DNA of 64,000 nt from CBDDIP01 sp965229005 (GTDB lineage Bacteria; Actinomycetota; Acidimicrobiia; Acidimicrobiales; Ilumatobacteraceae), in contig CBDDIP010000002.1 in assembly GCA_965229005.1 (NCBI GenBank), forward strand, positions 1,674,001 to 1,738,000, written 5' to 3'. Both the position numbers and the translations under genes were made by a program. Each line of letters opens with the position of its first letter. Within the stretch, counting starts at the first letter, position 1. Positions 1 through 7,580 of this stretch are shown one piece after another. The notes beneath the pieces are model-generated. The model was not told the DNA's origin and made no database searches. It worked only from the letters and a program-made list of their open reading frames with translations.

Positions 1-63
1 GATGAGGATGACCTTTCCCGCGATGTGGTTCGTCCGTGCAGCATCGACACCGATGTCGTTCAT
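1..63 (-). CDS. Short-chain dehydrogenase (SDR), N-terminal fragment
   Basis: Only the first 21 codons are inside the window; the gene continues past the left edge. The peptide ends in NHIAGKVILI, which matches the stretch just before the TGxxxGxG nucleotide-binding motif in many short-chain dehydrogenases. The family call is therefore an inference from the N-terminus alone. The ATG at 63 is supported by a TAGCGT box exactly six bases upstream (70-75), the same leaderless arrangement seen at other genes in this window. No Shine-Dalgarno sequence is visible. The TG-rich motif that would prove the family lies outside the sequence given. Confidence 0.5.
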   Translation of the reverse strand, partial: MNDIGVDAARTNHIAGKVILI

Positions 64-69
64 GGCCGG

Positions 70-75
70 ACGCTA
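70..75 (-). promoter_or_regulatory. Leaderless -10 box (TAGCGT) of the left-edge SDR gene
   Basis: TAGCGT on the minus strand is followed by six bases and then the ATG at 63. The TANNNT-N6-start arrangement is the signature of leaderless transcription in actinobacteria. No clear -35 element is seen. Confidence 0.4.
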
Positions 76-92
76 CCGATCGTCGTCACCGC

Positions 93-124
93 GTCAGAGG
101 GTCAGAGGGTCAGAGGGTCGGAGA
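93..124. repeat. Tandem 8-bp repeat (GTCAGAGG), three perfect copies plus a degenerate one
   Basis: GTCAGAGG occurs at 93-100, 101-108 and 109-116, followed by GTCGGAGA at 117-124. Each perfect copy carries a minus-strand TGA. Because the unit is not a multiple of three, the copies place a stop in all three minus-strand frames. The stop of the neighbouring minus-strand gene at 110 is one of them, so a change in copy number would alter that protein's C-terminus. Confidence 0.75.
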
Positions 125-532
125 TGCGCCCCACGCCAGCCCGAGGCGCGCGGCCGCCTGCTCGATCGCGTCGACGAGCCGATCGATCGAACCGTTGCAT
201 GCGTCGAGGTCGCCAGGACCAAGGAGCACCACGTGGCCCGTGTCGGTCTCGGCAACCACCACCGGTGCCGCCCCGCCCGCCGCCACTCGAACGACGTCGG
301 GCTGATCGTTGCGATGGAAGGTGTCGAACGGGACGGGCATCGTCGCCCGACAGGTCGTCCACTCGGGGCGTTGGCGTACCGAACCGTGCGTGATGTCGCA
401 CAGCGAGCAGTGTCGTCGTCCGAGTCTGGCGCCGATCCAGTAGGCGAGCTCACCGCGGATCGTGCTGTCCGCGTCGTAGACGCCGACGAGGCGAACGATC
501 TGCGGCGGCGGCGCCGTGTCCGGGGACGTCAC
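110..532 (-). CDS. Conserved protein of unknown function with CxxCDITHG motif
   Basis: This protein of about 140 residues starts at a GTG that overlaps the TGA of the upstream gene (GTGA), which indicates translational coupling. Near its N-terminus it reads VGVYDADSTIRGELAY and then HCSLCDITHG. The Cys-x2-Cys-Asp with a nearby His could bind a metal, but that is inference. I recall similar small actinobacterial proteins with an ALCDITHG stretch, and none with an assigned function. It is the last gene of a four-gene operon (ArsR, SRPBCC, RibD-type reductase, this protein). Its final codons run into the tandem 8-bp repeat. No signal peptide or membrane segment is visible. Confidence 0.7.
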   Translation of the reverse strand: MTSPDTAPPPQIVRLVGVYDADSTIRGELAYWIGARLGRRHCSLCDITHGSVRQRPEWTTCRATMPVPFDTFHRNDQPDVVRVAAGGAAPVVVAETDTGHVVLLGPGDLDACNGSIDRLVDAIEQAAARLGLAWGASPTL

Positions 533-1176
533 CGGCGCCAGAACAGGTGGTGGGTCACGCCGCTCGCGCTCGGCACGGTCTCGTGGTGGAACCGGTCGTT
601 CAGCTCGTCGGGCGACGTCCACAGTCGCTCACCGCGCCCGATCACGAGGTTCGGTGCGACAGCGACGTGCATGGTGTCGACGAGATCGGCGTCGAGGAAC
701 TCGCGGATGACGGTGGTCCCACCACCGAGGCGGACGTCCTTGCCGTTGGCGGCCTCCTTCGCACGTTCCAGTGCCTCGGCCGGCGTGGTGTCGAGGAAGT
801 GGAACGTCGTGTCGGCCAGCGTGAAGCTCGGCCGCACGTGATGGGTGAGCACGAACACCGGAGTGTGGAACGGCGGCACATCGCCCCACCAGCCCGTCCA
901 GTCGAGGTTCTCCCACGGACCACGCATCGGGCTGAACTTGTTGCGTCCCATGATCTCGGCACCGATGTTGTGCGAGAAGTCGCGCGTGAAGTAGTCGTCC
1001 AGACCTCGCGACCCGCCGGGGTCGGTGCGGTTCGGCCAGCTGGCCGTGGCGCCTGCCCACGCGAAGATGTCCATCGGGTTGACGTGCCCGAACGGCGTTT
1101 CCAGGCTCTGGCCTTCGCCGGCGCCGAAGCCGTCGGAGGAGACGCCGAAGTTCTGGACTCGGAGCAGTTGTGTCAT
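529..1176 (-). CDS. Dihydrofolate reductase / RibD C-terminal family protein
   Basis: This 215-residue cytosolic protein belongs to the RibD C-terminal/dihydrofolate-reductase-like superfamily. Such proteins bind NADPH and reduce small heterocycles, and many have no known substrate. Supporting stretches are the N-terminal LLRVQNFGVSSDGFGAGEGQ, the middle IMGRNKFSPMRGPW, and the C-terminal DVRLGGGTTVIREFLDADLV with LVIGRGERLW, which is the usual GGG nucleotide loop followed by the last strands. The ATG overlaps the TGA of the upstream SRPBCC gene (ATGA), and its own TGA overlaps the downstream GTG, so all four genes are probably read as one mRNA. ArsR plus SRPBCC plus RibD-like reductase is a common actinobacterial gene set. 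Confidence 0.85.
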   Translation of the reverse strand: MTQLLRVQNFGVSSDGFGAGEGQSLETPFGHVNPMDIFAWAGATASWPNRTDPGGSRGLDDYFTRDFSHNIGAEIMGRNKFSPMRGPWENLDWTGWWGDVPPFHTPVFVLTHHVRPSFTLADTTFHFLDTTPAEALERAKEAANGKDVRLGGGTTVIREFLDADLVDTMHVAVAPNLVIGRGERLWTSPDELNDRFHHETVPSASGVTHHLFWRR

Positions 1177-1712
1177 GAGGGTTCCGTTTCTGTCGGGAGC
1201 GGCGGCGCGAGGCCGATGGCGGCGTAGCGGGTCTGCGTGGCGGCGAAGCCGTCCCAGTCCCATGCGATCGGGGTACCGGCGATGGCCGGTGCGAGGCGAC
1301 CGAGCGAGGTGTGCAGCCCGACGACGTAGCAGTTGTCGATGGCGCGCTGGGTGTCGGTGACGACGTGGCTGAGCCGGAGCACGGTGCCGTCGTCCACGGA
1401 CTCGAGCTCCCACCGCATGGTGGAGCCGTCGTCGACGTGCGTGTGCTCCAACAGCACCGGCGGCTCGACCCGCAGGATCGTCAGGCTGATCGTCGGCGCA
1501 TCGCCGTGGCCGGCGAACACCATCTCGCCCCCTTCGCGCAGGTCGACGGTGATGTCGGCATCGAACGGCAGCCACCAGTCGGCCAAACGAGCCGGGTTGG
1601 TGACGGCGTCCCACACCTCGCCGATCTCGTAGGGGAAGTGCCGTTCGAACCGGATCACGCCGCCCTCGGCGGTGCGTTCCAGGGTTCCGTCGGTGAGGGA
1701 CGCTTCGGTCAT
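1173..1712 (-). CDS. SRPBCC / AHSA1-like ligand-binding domain protein
   Basis: This 179-residue START-like (AHSA1/Aha1 C-terminal type) protein has a helix-grip cavity fold. GGVIRFERHFPYEIGEVWDAV and the following NPARLADWWLPF are the hallmark N-terminal strand and helix of the family, and SHVVTD plus the C-terminal helix complete the domain. The ATG at 1712 is chosen because it overlaps the ArsR stop (ATGA) and begins just before the domain; the upstream in-frame extension has no domain content. Pairing with an ArsR repressor is frequent in actinobacteria and suggests the regulator controls it. The ligand is unknown. Confidence 0.85.
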   Translation of the reverse strand: MTEASLTDGTLERTAEGGVIRFERHFPYEIGEVWDAVTNPARLADWWLPFDADITVDLREGGEMVFAGHGDAPTISLTILRVEPPVLLEHTHVDDGSTMRWELESVDDGTVLRLSHVVTDTQRAIDNCYVVGLHTSLGRLAPAIAGTPIAWDWDGFAATQTRYAAIGLAPPLPTETEPS

Positions 1713-2056
1713 CGTGGTTCCTGCTTCGTTCGGTCGATGGGTGCGGCAGTGCGGCGGAGGTGCTGCTCGAGCGAGTCGAGTCGGTTCTTCCACTCGACTC
1801 GATACGGCTCGAGCCACGCATCGAGCTCCATCAAGGGCTCGGGGCGAAGGCGGTACAGGCGTCGTTGCGCATCTCGGCGCACGTCCACCAAGCCGGCGTC
1901 GCGCAGGACCTTGAGGTGACGGGACACGCCCGGCTGGTGCATGCCCACCGTCTCGACGAGCTCGGCCACGGAGTGCTCGCCGGTGCGTACCGCGTCGAGG
2001 ATGCGCCGGCGCGTCGGCTCGGCGATCACCTCGAGGACGGACGTTGCGGACGGCAC
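1709..2056 (-). CDS. ArsR-family transcriptional regulator
   Basis: This is a winged-helix repressor of about 115 residues. TSVLEVIAEPTRRRILDAVR is the typical first helix, HSVAELVETVGMHQPGVSRHLKVLRDAGLV is the helix-turn-helix, and RRLYRLRPEPL is the wing. No metal-binding cysteines are visible, so a metal-independent ArsR of the kind paired with SRPBCC proteins is more likely than a metal sensor. The GTG at 2056 is preferred because TATGTT lies exactly six bases upstream with TTGCAC 17 bases further back, giving a complete leaderless promoter. It heads a four-gene operon and is divergent from the isochorismatase gene. Confidence 0.85.
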   Translation of the reverse strand: MPSATSVLEVIAEPTRRRILDAVRTGEHSVAELVETVGMHQPGVSRHLKVLRDAGLVDVRRDAQRRLYRLRPEPLMELDAWLEPYRVEWKNRLDSLEQHLRRTAAPIDRTKQEPR

Positions 2057-2062
2057 CCGATC

Positions 2063-2091
2063 AACATACGCCGTTGTGCATATACGTGCAA
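2063..2091 (-). promoter_or_regulatory. Promoter of the ArsR operon with possible operator
   Basis: On the minus strand TTGCAC (2086-2091) and TATGTT (2063-2068) are separated by 17 bases, and the GTG follows after six more, fitting a leaderless transcript. Between the boxes lies TGCA-N6-TGCA (2077-2090), a short imperfect palindrome that could be the ArsR site. The operator part is weak. Confidence 0.45.
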
Positions 2092-2151
2092 GCGCATGTT
2101 CTGCGGCGGATACCGTACGAACGAGCGATGTGCTCGCGAGATGGGAGTCGC

Positions 2152-2886
2152 ATGAACATCGAGGTGGACGCACGTCCGGCGCCGGCCGGGTTCGATCCGG
2201 CGTCGACGGCAGTGGTCGTGGTGGACATGCAGCACGACTTCGCGTCGGACGGCGGGATGTTCGAACGAGCCGGCATCGATCTCAGCGCGATCAAGCGCAT
2301 CGTGTCGCCGATCCAGCAGATCGTCGCGTCGGCGCGGCGCGCCGACGTGATTGTGTGCTTCTTGAGGATGGGCTTCGCCGAAGACTGCAGCGACGCCGGT
2401 GCTCCGAGCAGCCCGACGTGGATCAAGCACCTGCCGCTGCGCGTCGGCGACGCCGTGTCGGCGCCCGACGGCTCGCCCAGTCGCGTGCTGATCCGCAACA
2501 CGTGGAACACGGCGATCATCGAGGAGCTGGCGCCGGAGCCGGGCGACGTGATCATCGACAAGACGCGCTACAGCGGCTTCGTCCGTACCGATCTCGAAGC
2601 CCAGCTCCGTGCGCTCGGCATCGTCACCCTGATCGTGGTCGGGGCGACCACGAGCGTGTGCGTCGAGTCGACCGTTCGGGACGCGATGATGCGCGACTTC
2701 CACTGCATCGTCGTCGAGGACGCTGTCGCCGAACCGATCGGTGCCGATCTGACGCGCAGCAACCACGACGCGACGCTGCTGGTGCTGGAACTGCTCTACG
2801 CCTCGATCACTCGGACCGCGGCGATCGTCGATGCGCTGGGGTCGGCCGGAACCTCACCGACGGCCGGCAGTACTGTCGCCGGATGA
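2152..2886 (+). CDS. Isochorismatase-family cysteine hydrolase (RutB-like)
   Basis: This 244-residue amidohydrolase of the isochorismatase superfamily has the catalytic triad in its usual places: Asp25 in VVVVDMQHDF, Lys137 in IDKTRYSGF and Cys170 in GATTSVCVESTVRDA. The ASDGG insertion after the first strand and the overall spacing resemble ureidoacrylate amidohydrolase RutB from pyrimidine breakdown. No other rut gene is nearby, so the substrate is open. The ATG is preceded by GGGAG at a good distance. The stop overlaps the ATG of the P-loop kinase gene (ATGA), so the two are co-transcribed. A TACCGT box at 2111-2116 could be the -10 element. Confidence 0.85.
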   Translation: MNIEVDARPAPAGFDPASTAVVVVDMQHDFASDGGMFERAGIDLSAIKRIVSPIQQIVASARRADVIVCFLRMGFAEDCSDAGAPSSPTWIKHLPLRVGDAVSAPDGSPSRVLIRNTWNTAIIEELAPEPGDVIIDKTRYSGFVRTDLEAQLRALGIVTLIVVGATTSVCVESTVRDAMMRDFHCIVVEDAVAEPIGADLTRSNHDATLLVLELLYASITRTAAIVDALGSAGTSPTAGSTVAG

Positions 2887-3470
2887 CCGCGAGCCGAGGA
2901 CGAGCTCGGATCGTGCTGATCACCGGCGAGCCGGGCAGCGGCAAGAGCACGCTCGGCGCAACGCTCGCCGGCGCGTTGCGGGTCCCGTTCATCGCCCGCG
3001 ACGACGTGCGCGGTGGACTGTTCTTCACGCAGGGCTCGTGGACCGATGCGCCGGGTGAGCTGCCGAGCTCCGACGAGGCGGTGGAGACGTTGCTGCGCCT
3101 GGTCGAGACAGCAGCCGGGCTCGGCGTGAGCCTCGTCGTCGAGTACGTCGTCCGTCGTGGCCGTCCTCGCGACCTCGAACGGCTGACCGCCGTCTCCGAT
3201 TGCGTCGTGCTCATCACGTCGTGCGGCGACGCGCGCCAACGGTTCGTGCAGCGCAGCCTCGACGACCGGCTGCTCAACCGGCCTGTCGTTCTCGACGCTC
3301 TCGGCTACGTGTCGATCGACGAGCACACCAACGACGCCGCCGCCCGCATGGACGCGGTCATCGCCGAGATGAGGACCGAGTTCGACGTCCCCACGATGCA
3401 CGTCACCACGGACGATGGGTACGTCCCCGATCTCGATCAGATCATCGAGTTCGTCACGAACGCAGGGTGA
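2883..3470 (+). CDS. P-loop NTPase / small-molecule kinase-like protein
   Basis: This protein of about 195 residues has a Walker A motif GEPGSGKST at residues 15-23 and an FIARDDVRGG stretch 20 residues later, the layout of AAA_33-type nucleotide, gluconate or zeta-like kinases. LVVEYVVRRGRPRDLERL followed by VVLITSCGDARQRFVQR resembles the lid region in which arginines contact ATP. The phosphate acceptor cannot be deduced. It is translationally coupled to the isochorismatase. Its 3' end overlaps the convergent SDR gene by 17 bases. Confidence 0.75.
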   Translation: MTASRGRARIVLITGEPGSGKSTLGATLAGALRVPFIARDDVRGGLFFTQGSWTDAPGELPSSDEAVETLLRLVETAAGLGVSLVVEYVVRRGRPRDLERLTAVSDCVVLITSCGDARQRFVQRSLDDRLLNRPVVLDALGYVSIDEHTNDAAARMDAVIAEMRTEFDVPTMHVTTDDGYVPDLDQIIEFVTNAG

Positions 3471-4191
3471 TGCCGCCGTCGACGACGAAGATCTCGCCGG
3501 TGGTGTACTTGTTGCGGATCAGGGCGAGGACGGCTTCGGCGCAGTCGTCGGGTGTCGCCGATCGACCCAGCGGCGCCGTCGCGGCGACACCGGCGTGGAT
3601 CGCGGCCCAGTCCGCGGTCCACGGCGTGGCGACGAGGCCCGGAGCGACGGCGTTCACGCGGATCGGCCCGTAGGACTTGGCCAGCAGCGTCGTCATGTGG
3701 TTCAGGGCGGCCTTCGTCATCGCGTACGCCATCGACGAGCCGACCGGGCGGAGCCCGGCGATCGACGTGATGTTCACGATGCAGGGATCGTCGGACTTGC
3801 GCAGGTGCGGGATCGCCAGCTTCGTCAGCGACCACGTGCCGAACACGTTGACCTCGAACGTCTTGCGGAAGATCTCGTCCGTCAGCGCGTCGAGGTCGTC
3901 GTGGGCGATGCTGGTCGTCCAGCCGGCGTTGTTGATGAGGTAGTCGATTCGACCGTACGCGTCGATCGTCCGATCGATGAGCGCCTGCACGTCTTCCGGC
4001 TTGCTGATGTCGCCCTGGACGTAGAGCGACGTGCCGGGCAGAGAGTCCGCAACCGCTTGGCCGGCGGCGACCGACGATGCGGAGTTCACGACCACCGTCG
4101 CACCGATCTCGGAGAGCCGACGCGCGGTCTGCTCGCCGATGCCACTGGACGATCCGGTGACGATCGCAACTCGGTCCTGAAGCTCTGACAT
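3454..4191 (-). CDS. Short-chain dehydrogenase/reductase
   Basis: This 245-residue NAD(P)-dependent classical SDR has the cofactor motif TGSSSGIG (13-20), the structural NNAG (87-90), the catalytic Ser143 and the YxxxK pair Tyr156/Lys160, all at standard spacing. The C-terminus ends in GEIFVVDGGITLRS, also typical. The substrate cannot be told. It stands alone, convergent with the kinase gene, with about 150 bases upstream that should hold its promoter. Confidence 0.9.
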   Translation of the reverse strand: MSELQDRVAIVTGSSSGIGEQTARRLSEIGATVVVNSASSVAAGQAVADSLPGTSLYVQGDISKPEDVQALIDRTIDAYGRIDYLINNAGWTTSIAHDDLDALTDEIFRKTFEVNVFGTWSLTKLAIPHLRKSDDPCIVNITSIAGLRPVGSSMAYAMTKAALNHMTTLLAKSYGPIRVNAVAPGLVATPWTADWAAIHAGVAATAPLGRSATPDDCAEAVLALIRNKYTTGEIFVVDGGITLRS

Positions 4192-4341
4192 GTGGTGAGG
4201 CCCTTCTGGGTTCGCTTCGGCCGCACGAACGACGGCCTGTCGTTGTCGGTCGTCTACTACATGCCGATCGCTGACGGCGAGTTGCCCGTCTTCGGGCCGG
4301 CGATGCGAACGAGCGTCACCTCGGTGCGCGGGACGAGACCG

Positions 4342-6516
4342 TCAGAGCCCGACGGTCACCGGCGTCGCGTCGGGGTCGCCGGCGAACCGGGCCGTCGTGA
4401 TGGTGTGCGGGCCGGCCGGGGGGCTCCACGACCGGTGCTCGCTGTTGCGAGTGGCGAGGCGATCCGACGGCACGGTGATCACGAACGGCGTCGCTGCTCC
4501 TGCTGCGACGTGAACGCGGGCGAAGCCGATCAGCCGCGATGGTGCGTCGGCATCGGGGAGGTCGGCGTAGACCTGGACGACGTCGGCGCCGTCCCGGTCG
4601 CCGGCGTTGCGAACCGTGCCGCGCACGACGATGTTCGAGCCGTCGATGATTGCCGTGACGTCATCAAGGCGGAACGTCGTGTACGACAGGCCGAAGCCGA
4701 ACGGGTACGCCGGGGCGATCTCCTTGCGAGCCGCGCGCCACCAGCCGTGCCAACGGTCGTACGTGAACGTGGTCGCATCGCGGTCGAACGGCACCAGATC
4801 GCTCTCGTCGACCGGCACGGTGAACGGCAGGCGGGCGGATGGGTTGACGGTGCCGATGAGCACGTCGGCGAGGCCGGGCCCGGCCTCGGCGCCGCCGTAC
4901 CAGGACTGGACGACGGCGGCCACGTCCGACGTCCACTCGGTGGTGATCACCGCGCTGCCTGCTTGGATGACGACCACGGTGCGGCGGTTCGCGGCCGCGA
5001 CGGCTCGGATCAGTTCCACGTCGCCGGGCAGCACGCGCAGCGAGATGCGGTCGCCACCGCGGCTGAACATGCGTGGCCGATCGCTGAGACGGCCGGGCTT
5101 CGTCGTGTGCGGCAGGCCCTCCAGGCTTCCCTGGAACTGATCGACGACGTCGGCCTCGTCGCCGGCCGGGAACAGGGCCATCAGCGACGGGTCGGTCTCG
5201 CCGATGTACTCGCCCTCGTCGACGTACGTGTAGCCGACCACGACGATCGCCACGTCGGCGGTGCCTGCCACCTCAGCGGCGCGAGCGACATCTGCGCCGT
5301 CGTCGTGCACGACCTCCGCGATCGCGTCCCGCAGACCGTCGAGCACGGTGCGACATGACAGGTCCCACACGTCGCTCGACCCACCGTCGCCGATGTTGAC
5401 GGTGTCCGCGAGACGGCCGATCACGGCCACGCGTTGCGCACGGTCGAGCGGAAGCACGGACGCCCCGTCGACGAGCTCGTTGCGCAGCAGCACGACGGAG
5501 CGTGCGGCCGCTTCACGCGCCAACGCCCGGTGCTCCGGTGCGCCCAGCACGTCGATCGACGGTGACGGCGAGGACAGGACGTCATCGAAGCGGAGGAGCG
5601 TTGCGATGACCCGCTCGACGCAGCGGTCGACGTCCGCCCATGTGACCTCGCCGCGCTCGATCGCCGCCGGGAGGTGCTGTTGTCGCACCATGCGGTAGGG
5701 CATCTCGATGTCGAGTCCGGCGATGACCGACGGTCCGGCGTCGCGCAGGCCGAGGATCCAGTCGCTGATGACGTAGCCCTCGAAGCCCCACTCGTCGCGC
5801 AGCACGCCGGTGAGCAGCGCGTGGCTCTGACCGCACCACTCGCCGTTGACGCTGTTGTACGCCGACATCACCGACGCGACGCCCTCGTCGACCACTCGCC
5901 GGAAGTGCGGCAGGAAGACCTCGTGCAGGGCGACGTCGTCGACCTCGATGTCGACGCTGAACCGGGCGTTCTCCATCGAGTTGCAGGCGAAGTGCTTCAT
6001 GCACGCCATCACGTGACGCTGCAACCCGCGGGTCAGCGCGGCGCCGAACTCGCCGACGTGGTGCGGGTCCTCGCCGTAGGTCTCCTGTGCGCGACCCCAC
6101 GCCGGATGGCGCAGGAGGTTGATGCACACGGCGCCGGTGAGGTTGGCGCCGATGACGCGCAGCTCGCGTCCGATCGCCTCGCCGATGCGTTCTTCGAGGT
6201 CGAGATCCCACGTGGCACCGCGGGCCATCGGCACCGGGAACGCAGTCGCGTTGCCGACCACCGCACCGCGCGGGCCGTCCGAGAAGCGGATGCCGGGGAA
6301 GCCGACCCGATCCAGTTCGGCGCCGACGAACACGGCCTTGTGATACCCGTCGTCGTTGAGGAACTTCAGCCCGGCCCACGTCGGCGCGTCGCCGTCGAGG
6401 CACCACAGCCGCTCGTGCTCGGTGAGGTTGGCGACGAGCCCCTTCGCCGCCTCGGCGATGGGCAGCCCGTCAGCGACGGCACGGCGAGCATCGTCGAAGG
6501 TGTGGATCGAAGTCAT
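4342..6516 (-). CDS. Glycoside hydrolase family 3 beta-glucosidase-like enzyme
   Basis: This 724-residue protein has full GH3 architecture: an N-terminal (beta/alpha)8-like domain (about 30-300), the C-terminal alpha/beta sandwich (about 330-590, with RVAVIGRLADTVNIGDGGSSDV), and a fibronectin-III-like tail (from about 610). The nucleophile is Asp252 in GYVISDW, and KHFACNS with the sugar-binding residues lies before it. It should release terminal beta-linked glucose or another sugar from oligosaccharides or glycosides. No signal peptide is seen, so it is probably cytosolic and acts on imported glycosides. No sugar transporter is adjacent; the LLM oxidoreductase follows 22 bases upstream in the same direction. 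Confidence 0.93.
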   Translation of the reverse strand: MTSIHTFDDARRAVADGLPIAEAAKGLVANLTEHERLWCLDGDAPTWAGLKFLNDDGYHKAVFVGAELDRVGFPGIRFSDGPRGAVVGNATAFPVPMARGATWDLDLEERIGEAIGRELRVIGANLTGAVCINLLRHPAWGRAQETYGEDPHHVGEFGAALTRGLQRHVMACMKHFACNSMENARFSVDIEVDDVALHEVFLPHFRRVVDEGVASVMSAYNSVNGEWCGQSHALLTGVLRDEWGFEGYVISDWILGLRDAGPSVIAGLDIEMPYRMVRQQHLPAAIERGEVTWADVDRCVERVIATLLRFDDVLSSPSPSIDVLGAPEHRALAREAAARSVVLLRNELVDGASVLPLDRAQRVAVIGRLADTVNIGDGGSSDVWDLSCRTVLDGLRDAIAEVVHDDGADVARAAEVAGTADVAIVVVGYTYVDEGEYIGETDPSLMALFPAGDEADVVDQFQGSLEGLPHTTKPGRLSDRPRMFSRGGDRISLRVLPGDVELIRAVAAANRRTVVVIQAGSAVITTEWTSDVAAVVQSWYGGAEAGPGLADVLIGTVNPSARLPFTVPVDESDLVPFDRDATTFTYDRWHGWWRAARKEIAPAYPFGFGLSYTTFRLDDVTAIIDGSNIVVRGTVRNAGDRDGADVVQVYADLPDADAPSRLIGFARVHVAAGAATPFVITVPSDRLATRNSEHRSWSPPAGPHTITTARFAGDPDATPVTVGL

Positions 6517-6538
6517 GGCTGCACGATGGCGCGTCGGC

Positions 6539-7531
6539 CTACATCGCGTCGATCTGGGGCATGATCTCGTCCTTCAGGCGCTTCATGTCGTCGAGCGTCT
6601 TGCTCACGGGAACGTCGGCGAACGGTGGCCACAGCAGCGGCATCGTCAGCCCGGCTTCCCTGTAGCGCTTCAGGTTGTCGGCGATCTGCTGTGCGGTCCC
6701 CGCCAGCAGGTTGCTGCCCTTGCCGGCCGGCGTCTGGTCGGTCTCGGCATCGGTGATGACGAACCAGATCATGCTGCAGATCTCGAGGTCGTCGATCGAG
6801 TGCGTGCCGCCCAGCTCCTCCAGCTCGTGCTGGATCTCACCGCGCCACTTCGACAGCTCCTCGGGCGAGTCCTGGATCCCGATCCAGCCCGACAGGTCGT
6901 ACTTGGCGATGCGGCTCGCCGACCGCTTGGGGTCCTTCAGGCCGCTGAAGAAGATCGGCGGGTGCGGCGACTGAACCGGCTTGGCCCCGAACCCGCAGCG
7001 GTCGAAGTCGGCGAACTCGCCGTGGTACTCGAACACGTCGTTGGTCCAGATGCCCTGCATGATCTCGATCGTCTCGCGGACGTGCTTGTGCCGCTTGGGG
7101 AAGATGTGCGAGGCGCTCGCCGCGGCGAACTCCTCGGGCATCCAGCCGGAGCCGACGCCGACGTTGATACGGCCGTTGGAGAGGTGGTCGATCGTGGCGA
7201 TCTCGGCGGCGAGCACACCGGGTGCGCGGTAGGGCGTGTCGGTGATGCTCATGCCGATGCGCACCTTGGAGGTCTTCGCCGCGAGCCATGGGATCAGCGG
7301 CCAGCCCTGCAGCCACTCGCCGCGAGCGGACACCGGCAGCGCCTTCGGGAACTCGGTCATCATGCCGAACGAGTACTGCAGCTCGGCGCGGTCGGACGCC
7401 TCCGGCACGACGATCCGGTCGAGCGTCCAGACCGAGTCGAAGTCGAGGTCCTCGGCCAGTGCAGTGAGGTCCTCGAGCTCCTTGACGGTGACCTTGTCGC
7501 GGAAGTTCGGCAGGTACAGGGCGAGCTTCAT
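6539..7531 (-). CDS. LLM-class flavin/F420-dependent oxidoreductase
   Basis: This 330-residue luciferase-like TIM-barrel enzyme begins KLALYLPNF and contains DFDSVWTLDRIVVPE, TSKVRIGMSIT, LSNGRINVGVGSGWMPEEF and GCGFGAKPVQSPHPPIFFSG, all hallmark stretches of the F420-binding LLM family. It likely hydrides or oxygenates an organic substrate with F420 or FMN. A GGAGG-like sequence lies just before the ATG. It is flanked by an acyl-CoA synthetase gene in the same direction, with about 50 bases between. The exact cofactor is inferred from the family. Confidence 0.9.
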   Translation of the reverse strand: MKLALYLPNFRDKVTVKELEDLTALAEDLDFDSVWTLDRIVVPEASDRAELQYSFGMMTEFPKALPVSARGEWLQGWPLIPWLAAKTSKVRIGMSITDTPYRAPGVLAAEIATIDHLSNGRINVGVGSGWMPEEFAAASASHIFPKRHKHVRETIEIMQGIWTNDVFEYHGEFADFDRCGFGAKPVQSPHPPIFFSGLKDPKRSASRIAKYDLSGWIGIQDSPEELSKWRGEIQHELEELGGTHSIDDLEICSMIWFVITDAETDQTPAGKGSNLLAGTAQQIADNLKRYREAGLTMPLLWPPFADVPVSKTLDDMKRLKDEIMPQIDAM

Positions 7532-7580
7532 GAGGTGCCTCCGTGTTCGTGGCAAGCCCCCCGACCTGCCTGCCCGAAAG

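Noticed and set aside
93..124. CRISPR array
   Set aside because: The units are only eight bases, directly adjoining, with no spacers.
2..841. Plus-strand open frame at the left edge
   Set aside because: It is antisense to the CxxCDITHG protein and the reductase gene and shows no protein-like features.
4192..4341. A gene or RNA in the 150-base gap before the GH3 gene
   Set aside because: No coupled start, family motif or clear stem was seen; it is most likely the SDR promoter region.
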